Shown here in pieces: positions 55,188 to 62,028 of a DNA stretch of 64,000 nt. The DNA comes from Cobetia sp. cqz5-12. Lineage in GTDB: Bacteria; Pseudomonadota; Gammaproteobacteria; Pseudomonadales; Halomonadaceae. Both the position numbers and the translations under genes were made by a program. Positions within the stretch are counted from its first letter, which is position 1. Every line of letters starts with the position of its first letter. The stretch is from contig NZ_CP044522.1 of assembly GCF_016495405.1 (NCBI RefSeq), positions 1,798,001 through 1,862,000 on the forward strand, given 5' to 3'. Below the pieces are notes generated by a model. It made no database searches. It saw only the letters and a program-made list of their open reading frames with translations, and was not told the origin of the DNA.

Positions 55188-56225
55188 ATGGCGAAGGTAA
55201 GTATCACGCAACAGGGCACGATCCATTGTTTTCCGGCCGGCTTGAAGGATGAGGATGGCAAGCTGGTGAACGCCGAGATATCCGCCGTGGCCTATGACGG
55301 TGAGCGATTGTTGATGGCGAGTGACAAGCCGATTCCGGGAGAGGGACGCTCGGCGGTCTTCTCATTGCCACTGGATTCGCAAGGGCCCGATGACAGCCGG
55401 CTTGAGTATCTGACCACGCCGTTGATCCGTCAGGCGGTCAAGTATGAAGACTTCGCGCTGACCACCGATGGCCGTCACATGTTGGCAACCACCGGGTTTG
55501 ATCGTATCGATAGCGAGAGCCATGCCCTGAATGCCTACAACCACCTGTTGATCTGGCCGCTGGGTGAGCCGGACAAGGTGCAGGTGGTCGACCCGGACCC
55601 GCGTGACGGGGTCGAGGGCTCATTGGAATTCCGTCAGAAGCTGGAAACGGCCATTGGCCAGCCGTACTACAAGATCGAAGGCCTGGCGGTCGTGCCGAGT
55701 GACAAGGGCGATGGGCTGATCCTGTTCGGGGTAAGAGAGCAAGGCAACTCGCATGATGACTTCGCGTACGTTCGTCGCGTCATCGGGGCGCGCTATGCCA
55801 TGACCGACAGTGACAATATCGAGTTCATCGAGGACCTTCACGACGTCTATGCCTTTGACCCCGCCGAGTATGAGGGGGTGAATCACGAGTGTGGTCTTTC
55901 GAGCCTGGAATATGATACCTATCACGCACGTCTCTATCTGGTGACCAGCTTCGAGACCGAGCAGGGCAGTGAAGAGGTGATCGGGGGATATCTGTGGGTG
56001 CTGTCGCTGGCCGACTTCCATGCAGGCAAATCCCCGACGCTGGTGACGCATGAGGATGGTCGCGTGCTGGAGTTCGAGCACAAGGCGGAGGGGCTTGCGG
56101 TACTGGATCGCGAACGGCTGTTCGTGGTCTATGACAATGATCGCAACCATGAGCTGGGCAGCGTGGATGAACGGGATGAGCGCCACTCCTGTGAAGCGCC
56201 CTATACAATGCTGGCGCTGGTCTGA
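55188..56225 (+). CDS. Predicted cytoplasmic beta-propeller protein (DUF3616/phytase-like fold suspected)
   Basis: 345 residues with no signal peptide. The recurring short strands (AEISAVAYDGERLLMASDKP, YKIEGLAVVPSDKGDGLILFGVRE, FEHKAEGLAVLDRERLFVVYDND) suggest a propeller of the DUF3616 or esterase-like phytase type; EGLAV before a strand is typical of it. It ends in an acidic, His-containing tail. The function is unknown. It is monocistronic between two terminators, in no operon. Confidence 0.7.
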   Translation: MAKVSITQQGTIHCFPAGLKDEDGKLVNAEISAVAYDGERLLMASDKPIPGEGRSAVFSLPLDSQGPDDSRLEYLTTPLIRQAVKYEDFALTTDGRHMLATTGFDRIDSESHALNAYNHLLIWPLGEPDKVQVVDPDPRDGVEGSLEFRQKLETAIGQPYYKIEGLAVVPSDKGDGLILFGVREQGNSHDDFAYVRRVIGARYAMTDSDNIEFIEDLHDVYAFDPAEYEGVNHECGLSSLEYDTYHARLYLVTSFETEQGSEEVIGGYLWVLSLADFHAGKSPTLVTHEDGRVLEFEHKAEGLAVLDRERLFVVYDNDRNHELGSVDERDERHSCEAPYTMLALV

Positions 56226-56430
56226 CGGCAGCTTATCGGATCAGAGGTCGGTTCACAGGCCGGGGGAATAATCTCACGGCTTTGGCACCGAAATGGGAGG
56301 CTTGACCGTCTTCGTGATGGCTTCCCTTATCACCTCTTTTAGCGCCGCTGTTATCGCCTGCATGATCACCAGGTTTTGCTTGTTCAATTTCATGCTGAAT
56401 CATCATTTCCCCGCCAGGATTGATGACGAC

Positions 56431-56464
56431 AAAGCCCCGACATGCCTGTGCATGTCGGGGCTTT
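56431..56464. terminator. Bidirectional terminator between the propeller and DUF3455 genes
   Basis: A perfect 15-bp stem (AAAGCCCCGACATGC and complement) with CTGT loop. The remaining 300 nt around it hold no credible gene. Confidence 0.9.
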
Positions 56465-56544
56465 TCATGATCGCACCTTCCCTGTGTCAATGCGCTTTGT
56501 CACACGACATCGAGTGGTGAATCCATTTTATTCAAGGCTTGAGA

Positions 56545-57060
56545 TTACATGGCCTTGTAGAACAGATAATCGGCCTGGTACATCACGATTTCGACCTTGT
56601 CCTTGTGAGCTTCATCACAGGCCATGTCAGGTGCGGCACCGCCCTGGGTATTGAGGCGCTGAACATAGGTGACGCCCTGCATATGCCCTTCACCTTCGGC
56701 CGGGTTAGCCTCGACCAGCTGCAGCGGAATATTGCCCTTGCCGTTGGGCTCTACCGCCAGCTGTGTGCCGGTGATCTTGGAGCCATCCATGGATTCCCAG
56801 GTGGCGGGCGGACCATAGTATTTGCCGACCTGCTTGCCATCGGCATCATTCAGAGCGGCATCCGGACCCTTGAAGACCCAGCCCATGGTGCCATCGTCTT
56901 TGGCTTCGCAGGCCCATTTGATCTTGCCGACACCGACGGTTTCCATGGCGACTTCATTGCCTTTTGGCACCGTGACGCTCTCGGGAACCTCCATGGCCTG
57001 AGCCAGCGGGCTCAATGCGAGGGCAGCGAAAATACCAGAGATACAGGCGATTGTTTTCAT
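56545..57060 (-). CDS. Exported DUF3455 protein
   Basis: 171 residues with signal peptide (cleaved after LAQA, residue 22). DUF3455 landmarks are GWVFKGPDAALNDADGKQVGKYYGPPATWESMDGS broken by short turns, IPLQLVEANPAEGEGHMQGVTYVQRLNTQGGAAP, and MYQADYLFYKAM at the end. Two Cys (about 50 and 147) may form a disulfide. It is periplasmic; the function is unknown. Confidence 0.9.
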   Translation of the reverse strand: MKTIACISGIFAALALSPLAQAMEVPESVTVPKGNEVAMETVGVGKIKWACEAKDDGTMGWVFKGPDAALNDADGKQVGKYYGPPATWESMDGSKITGTQLAVEPNGKGNIPLQLVEANPAEGEGHMQGVTYVQRLNTQGGAAPDMACDEAHKDKVEIVMYQADYLFYKAM

Positions 57061-57289
57061 CTTGACGACTCCGTAGACAGATAAGGTTCAGCTAGCGGTT
57101 GCAGGTGTGTCGTTGTCTCCCTTGCACTGTTCATAACGCTGGCCTTTCTCGTCTGGATGTCACAGGATCAGATTTTTTTCGTGGTTTTTTTGTGGCCTGT
57201 TTTCAGCGCCTATCAGCGGCGTCATGAAAAGAGGCCAAAAGCGCAAGGCGGGCGAGGTGAAGGCCAGGTGGCAAGCAATAGGCCCAGAC

Positions 57290-57330
57290 ACACAGACGCC
57301 CCGCAGCACGAGGCTGCGGGGCGTCTGTGT
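57290..57330. terminator. Terminator of the thioredoxin-fold gene
   Basis: A perfect 17-bp stem (ACACAGACGCCCCGCAG and complement) with a 7-nt loop, just after the peroxiredoxin-like stop. Confidence 0.9.
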
Positions 57331-57352
57331 AGCGACGTGAACCCTGAGGGAT

Positions 57353-57892
57353 TCAGTCGTAATCGCGGGTGCCGCGAATCGGGTAGTCGTTATCCGGCTT
57401 GCGGATGAACTCGATGCCCCCGATGAGGGTATCCAGATCAGGGCGCACGAAGGGCGCGTTGGCGATTTCCTGAATCTGGATCTTGCCTTCGCCATTGACG
57501 ATGAAGAAGGCAGGCTCCGGGAAGTCGTGATCGGTTTCCTTTTCGCTGCGCGGCGTCGAGATGAACAGTCCCAGCGATTGCATCTGGTCGAGGGTCAGCC
57601 CATACGCGAGCGGGAAGTTGACCTCCAGCGACTCGCGATGCTGTGTGAGTTGCTGCTCATCATCGGCAGACACGGCGACCAGATCGACGCCCTGGGCGCT
57701 GAAACGCTCGCGGTAGTTCTCCAGCTTGTTGAGAAACTTGGTGCAGATCGGGCAATGCTTGCCGCGATAGACCACGACCAGCTGCCAGTCATGCTCGCCC
57801 TGGGGCTTGCCGAGGGTCAGTGCCTCACCGTCGCTGCCTTTGACCTGAATGGCCGGGAATTCACTGCCTGGATGAAGCTTGCGTGTATACAT
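57353..57892 (-). CDS. AhpC/TSA-family peroxiredoxin-like protein
   Basis: 179 residues from ATG 57892 (MYTRKLHPGSEFP). The active-site region is VVVYRGKHCPICTKFLNKLE, a C-x-x-C in place of the usual single peroxidatic Cys context, so it could act as a peroxiredoxin or thiol-disulfide enzyme. LLVAVSADDEQQ-like and PLAYGLTLDQMQSLGL segments are typical of the 'redoxin' branch. It is cytoplasmic. It is downstream of mntP on the same strand, separated by a terminator. Confidence 0.87.
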   Translation of the reverse strand: MYTRKLHPGSEFPAIQVKGSDGEALTLGKPQGEHDWQLVVVYRGKHCPICTKFLNKLENYRERFSAQGVDLVAVSADDEQQLTQHRESLEVNFPLAYGLTLDQMQSLGLFISTPRSEKETDHDFPEPAFFIVNGEGKIQIQEIANAPFVRPDLDTLIGGIEFIRKPDNDYPIRGTRDYD

Positions 57893-58054
57893 GCAATCTG
57901 ACTCCCTTTGGAAGATCACGGCGTTGGCTTTCCTGTCTCCGCAGATCAAGCGGCGGATATCATGTGTCTGGATATCGAGCGCCTTGAATGACCAGCGACA
58001 GGATACGCCATGTGTCCCCCTTGAATGACGCCATTGTCAGTGTTTTCAAGGGGG

Positions 58055-58093
58055 CCCCTGGCGCAACGCGAGGGTGCGTTCATCGCCAGGGGG
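58055..58093 (-). terminator. Terminator downstream of mntP
   Basis: A stem CCCCTGGCG / CGCCAGGGG with a 20-nt loop that itself can pair, 38 nt after the mntP stop on the minus strand. Confidence 0.65.
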
Positions 58094-58131
58094 GCGCTAC
58101 GGGGCCGTTCAGGGCACTTTTCAGCAGAGGA

Positions 58132-58701
58132 TCAACCCAGGTAGCCGGTGTGATCCAGCAGGATGGTCGTGCCGATGCCGATCAGCACCAGGCCACCGAT
58201 GATCTCCGCGCGCTTGCCGACCATCTTGCCCAGCACACCGCCCAGCATCACGCCGGTGGTGGCCATCACGAAGGTGGCGGTACCGATCGCCAGCGCAGTG
58301 GTGACGATGTTCACGCCCGCAAAGGCGAGCCCGGCCCCCACGGCCATCGCATCGATACTGGTGGAAAGACCGGTCAGCATCAGGCGGGGCAACGATTGCG
58401 GCGTGGTGCATTCCTCGTCTTCCTCGTCCTTGGAGAGCCCCTCATGAATCATGTGCAGACCGAGCAGCAGCAGCAGGGCGAAGGCGATCCAGTGGTCCCA
58501 CTGTTCGACGTAGACGGCCAGTGAGCGACCGATCAGCCAACCGATCATGGGCGTGATGGCTTCGATGACCCCGAAGATGAGGCCGATGCGCAAGGCATCT
58601 TTCAGAGAGGGACGGCGTATGGCGGCACCCTTGCACAAGGCGGCCGCAAAGGCGTCGCAAGACATGGAAAAGGCGAGCAGGAATGTCGGTAGAAGAGGCA
58701 T
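58132..58701 (-). CDS. mntP: Manganese exporter MntP
   Basis: 189 residues and six membrane helices. MntP features are FSMSCDAFAAALCKGAA (helix 1 with the Asp of the metal path), a central acidic loop (SKDEEDEECTTP) and GLSTSIDAMAVGAGLAFAG (helix 4 with the second Asp). It exports Mn2+ across the inner membrane. A yybP-ykoY riboswitch with its own promoter precedes it at 58826-58912. Confidence 0.95.
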   Translation of the reverse strand: MPLLPTFLLAFSMSCDAFAAALCKGAAIRRPSLKDALRIGLIFGVIEAITPMIGWLIGRSLAVYVEQWDHWIAFALLLLLGLHMIHEGLSKDEEDEECTTPQSLPRLMLTGLSTSIDAMAVGAGLAFAGVNIVTTALAIGTATFVMATTGVMLGGVLGKMVGKRAEIIGGLVLIGIGTTILLDHTGYLG

Positions 58702-58825
58702 TTGTCAGGATGTTCCAGGCCGGTTGCGAGTCAATAACAGCGAGACACCACCGGCCGGAAGCGTCTGACTGTCATTGGTCTCGCCGAACCTCGTCCTGAC
58801 TGATCACGGGCATGATCGGATAGGT

Positions 58826-58912
58826 GGGTCCTCGGTGCCACGGCAATGCCTGCCGACCATGTTGACATCCGAGACTCTCGTTGGGTGACGAGAGCGGGCT
58901 ACTCCCCAAAAA
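58826..58912 (-). promoter_or_regulatory. yybP-ykoY manganese riboswitch upstream of mntP
   Basis: Read on the minus strand: GGGGAGTAGCCCGC at 58907 downward, TCAACAT near 58860, a GGCAnnnnnTGCC stem, then CACCGAGGACC near 58837-58828. The GGGGAGUAG start and the CCGAGGACC-like element are the two conserved parts of the yybP-ykoY class, which senses Mn2+ and turns on mntP in gammaproteobacteria. The 120 nt between it and the start codon should hold the expression platform. Confidence 0.8.
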
Positions 58913-58920
58913 CTGGTGGC

Positions 58921-58929
58921 ATACTAGCA
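58921..58929 (-). promoter_or_regulatory. Extended -10 promoter for mntP leader
   Basis: On the minus strand TGCTAGTAT gives an extended -10 (TGn-TAGTAT), about 10 nt before the riboswitch. The -35 is weak. Confidence 0.5.
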
Positions 58930-59085
58930 ACAAAAACTTGTCATTTCATCCCCTTGTGTCCCGAGCGCCTGACCGCCATAACTTGTTTACCGAGTCAGAG
59001 CGGCGCAACGTCGATGCGTCTGATGCCAACGAAGTCTTGAAGCTTCAGTCGTGAAGCTTCAACAGGATGCCAAGGAGTCAAGGGT

Positions 59086-59949
59086 ATGAGCGACAGTTAT
59101 CAGCCACCCAAGGTCTGGAAATGGGAAAGCGAGAGTGGCGGCAAGTTCGCCAGTACCAATCGGCCGATCGCGGGCTCGACGCATGACAAGGAGCTGCCGG
59201 TCGGCGAGCATCCCTTCCAGCTCTACTCCATGGCGACACCCAACGGCGTGAAGGTCACCATCATGTTCGAGGAGCTGCTGGCGCTCGGTCATGGCGGTGC
59301 TGAATACGATGCCTGGCCGATACGAATCGGCGATGGGGACCAGTTCGGTAGCGATTTCGTCGCGATCAACCCCAATTCCAAGATCCCCGCGCTGATGGAC
59401 AGAAGCGGCGGGACGCCTATTCGCGTGTTCGAATCCGGCTCCATCCTGCTGCATCTGGCCGAGAAATTCGGCGCTCTGATCCCCAAGGACCCCGCCAAGC
59501 GTGTCGAAGTCATGAACTGGCTGTTCTGGCAGATGGGCTCCGCACCCTATCTGGGCGGTGGTTTTGGCCACTTCTATGCCTACGCGCCGGAGAAGCTCGA
59601 ATACCCCATCAACCGTTTCGCGATGGAGACCAAGCGTCAACTGGACGTGCTGGATCGTCAGCTGGCCGACAACGCCTACATCGCGGGTGACGAATACAGC
59701 ATCGCGGATATCGCCATCTATGCCTGGTATGGCGCACTTGTCGAAGGCAAGCTCTATGATGCTGCCGAGTTTCTTTCCGTACAGGACTACACGCACGTGC
59801 AGCGCTGGGCCAGGTCGATTGCCCAGCGTCCGGCGGTCAAGCGGGGTCGCATGGTCAATCGTTTCTGGGGCGAGCCTGAGGAGCAGTTGATCGAGCGCCA
59901 CGCGGCGAGTGACTTCGAGACCAACACCGAAGACAAGCGCACCGACTGA
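59086..59949 (+). CDS. yghU: Nu-class glutathione transferase / disulfide-bond oxidoreductase YghU
   Basis: 287 residues. It has the N-terminal extension of YghU (PPKVWKWESESGGKFASTNRP), then a thioredoxin fold (FQLYSMATPNGVKVTIMFEELL with Thr/Asn in place of Cys/Ser; INPNSKIPALMD; VFESGSILLHLAEKFG) and the all-alpha GST domain. E. coli YghU reduces disulfides using two bound glutathiones and has little transferase activity. The gene is monocistronic. Confidence 0.95.
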   Translation: MSDSYQPPKVWKWESESGGKFASTNRPIAGSTHDKELPVGEHPFQLYSMATPNGVKVTIMFEELLALGHGGAEYDAWPIRIGDGDQFGSDFVAINPNSKIPALMDRSGGTPIRVFESGSILLHLAEKFGALIPKDPAKRVEVMNWLFWQMGSAPYLGGGFGHFYAYAPEKLEYPINRFAMETKRQLDVLDRQLADNAYIAGDEYSIADIAIYAWYGALVEGKLYDAAEFLSVQDYTHVQRWARSIAQRPAVKRGRMVNRFWGEPEEQLIERHAASDFETNTEDKRTD

Positions 59950-59991
59950 TCTGTGTGATGCGTGCTTGTGTGACGCAGACGTTCGGCAGTG

Positions 59992-60020
59992 AAAAGGGCT
60001 ACCCATCGGGTAGCCCTTTT
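59992..60020. terminator. Terminator between yghU and the broken dehydrogenase gene
   Basis: A perfect 13-bp stem (AAAAGGGCTACCC and complement), ATC loop, Ts on both flanks. Confidence 0.92.
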
Positions 60021-60054
60021 GCGTTGTGGCCATCAGTCCAGTGGAGAAACTGGC

Positions 60055-61119
60055 TCAGTCCTGACGAACCTTGAGCACGACCTTACCCACATGACCTTTT
60101 TGCTGAAAGACCTCCTGGGCAGTGGTGATATCGGCCAGCGCGAAGACCTCGGCGACCAGCGGCTTGATGTTGCCTTGCTCGATATGGTGCACGAGATTGG
60201 GGAAGACTTCCGGTTCCAGCACCGTGCAGCCGAAGAAGCTCAAGTCCTTCAGATACAGGGTGCGCAGGTCGAGTTCCACCATTTCGCCACCGATGGCACC
60301 CGCGACGGCGTAGCGCCCCTTGTGGCCGAGAATATCCAGCAGCTCTGGCCATTGCGGGCCACCCACCAGATCAATGACCACCTCGACACTGTTGCCTTCG
60401 ATCACATCGGCCAGTGTCTACTCACGCAGGACGATCTCATCGGCGCCGAGATCGCGCAGGGCGTCGGCCTTGGCCGCACTGGTGACGGCAATGACGTGGG
60501 CGCCATGTGCCTTCGCCAGTTGAACGGCCGCGGAGCCGACGCCCCCTGAAGCACCGGTGATCAACACGCGCTCCCCCTTGGCAAGCTGCGTACGTGTCAG
60601 CAGGTTCTCGGCGGTGGAGTAGGAGCAGGGGAAAGAGGCCAGCTCCACATCGCTCAGTGCGCTCTTGATAGGGTGGGCATGGCGTGCTGCCACCTTGGTG
60701 TATTCGGCGAAGCCGCCATCGCACTCAGCGCCGATGTACCACGCGGAGGCGAGGTCCTGGCCATCGTGCTCCTGCAGGCAGGGCTCGATCAGGACACGCT
60801 CGCCGATTCGCACATTGTTGACCTCTGCCCCGACCGCCACGATCTCGCCGCAGATATCAGCGCCCTGAATGCGTGGGAAATGGATCGGTTGGCCGGACCA
60901 GCTGGCATCTTCCGCGTCACCTTCCCCCTTCGAATACCACGCCAGGCGGGTATTGACGTCGGTATTGTTGACGCCTGCCGCGCCGACTCGCACCAGCACG
61001 TCACGCGGGCCGGGTGCCGGGCGAGGGATGTCATCACGCACTTCCAGCACTTCCGGGCCGCCATGGCCGGTCAGGTAGACGCCGTGCATGCTGTCATCGC
61101 TTGGGGCAAGTGAGCTCAC
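60055..61119 (-). pseudogene. Zinc-type alcohol dehydrogenase / quinone oxidoreductase with internal amber codon
   Basis: 355 codons of an MDR-family dehydrogenase in one frame, starting GTG at 61119 (overlapping the TetR stop by 4 nt). N-part: GroES-like domain, then the NAD(P) loop ITGASGGVGSAAVQLAKAHGAHVIAVTS. A TAG at 60420-60418 (codon 234, after DEIVLRE) stops it. The same frame then goes on with TLADVI and the rest of the Rossmann domain (VIDLVGGPQWPELL, then FGCTVLEPEVFPNLV) to a normal C-terminus (KVVLKVRQD). CAG to TAG is a simple explanation. The truncated 233-residue product would lack part of the cofactor fold. It could be a true pseudogene, a sequencing error, or a read-through gene. 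Confidence 0.85.
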
Positions 61120-61637
61120 TTTTGTTGTGCTCCCAGTAGCGTGAGTGTGGTGGAAAGTGCGGCCTCGATGGCCTTATCGCCGAGGACCAGCCAGGCGGAT
61201 GAGGCCCCTTCATGAATCAGGAACAGCTCGGTGGCGAGATCTTCGCGCTGGCTGCGCTGGCCCAGCCACTCAAGAATCTCGCGCTTGTGGCGGTCCACGG
61301 CCTCGCGCACTTCCTGATTGTCAGGGAAGGCGGCCATGGCATTGACCGACATGCAGCCGTTGGGTGCCTCAAACTGCATCCAATGGCCCAGGCGCTGGTA
61401 CAGATGGCTGAGGGCTGCGGTGCCATCCTCGGGCACCGCCTCTTCAAGAAAAGCCATATAGCGTTCGTGACGATGCTGAAGCGCACCGATCACCATGCTT
61501 TCCTTGGAGGGGAAGTGGCGATAGAGGGTGCGCAGACTGACGGCTGACGCTGCCTTGAGTTCGGAAACACTCGGCTCTGCGAAGCCGCGCTGGCTGAAGA
61601 GGGTCTCCAGGCGGGCGGCGATGTCGTGCTGGATCAT
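61116..61637 (-). CDS. TetR-family repressor
   Basis: 173 residues. HTH: FAEPSVSELKAASAVSLRTLYRHFPSKESM (about 19-48). The C-terminal domain is AcrR-like. It is 4-nt coupled to the dehydrogenase downstream, so the pair is an operon, probably auto-repressed through the two operators at 61665-61713. Electrophile or quinone sensing fits the dehydrogenase family (inference). Confidence 0.9.
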   Translation of the reverse strand: MIQHDIAARLETLFSQRGFAEPSVSELKAASAVSLRTLYRHFPSKESMVIGALQHRHERYMAFLEEAVPEDGTAALSHLYQRLGHWMQFEAPNGCMSVNAMAAFPDNQEVREAVDRHKREILEWLGQRSQREDLATELFLIHEGASSAWLVLGDKAIEAALSTTLTLLGAQQK

Positions 61638-61664
61638 GTCGGGACCGTGGTTCAGATATCAGGG

Positions 61665-61713
61665 AGAGCGATCGTTCTACTCGAGTTGCGATGCAGGGTA
61701 GAGCGATCGCTCT
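61665..61713. promoter_or_regulatory. Twin TetR operators
   Basis: AGAGCGATCGTTCT (61665-61678) and the perfect palindrome AGAGCGATCGCTCT (61700-61713), centres 35 bp apart, 28 nt before the tetR start. A TTGACA -35 on the minus strand (61724-61719) places box 2 in the promoter spacer. Confidence 0.75.
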
Positions 61714-61898
61714 CCCTGTGTCAATGCGACGTTTCCCGAGCCTTGTGTGGCAGCTCCCATGATCTGACGTCGCGCATTGCGCGTGAGGCGCTTCGATGTC
61801 GGTAGAATTACGCAAATAGTTGTTTGCTGGGCGTTGAATAAGGCAAAGCTCAGGACAATCAGCGGAAAAATCACGCACTTTACGTTGCGATGGCATTT

Positions 61899-61917
61899 GA
61901 TAAAGATTAGCATTCGC
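61899..61917 (+). promoter_or_regulatory. Candidate Fur box
   Basis: GATAAAGATTAGCATTCGC matches the 19-bp Fur consensus at 14 positions, within an A/T-rich promoter zone 112 nt before the TonB receptor start. Confidence 0.65.
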
Positions 61918-62028
61918 GACTCATTTGCTGGCGCGGGGGGCGTCAGTCATGGCCACTTTCTGCTCATCGAGCGGATGAAAGGTGTGGTTCAGCAGGACGC
62001 TGTCGCATCGCGTACAAAGGGTTTTCAG

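Noticed and set aside
56226-56544. Small genes on either strand
   Set aside because: Candidate frames cross a perfect terminator hairpin and have no ribosome-binding site or conserved pattern.
58846-59040. 64-codon plus-strand frame before yghU
   Set aside because: It lies across the mntP riboswitch and promoter on the other strand and has no family features.
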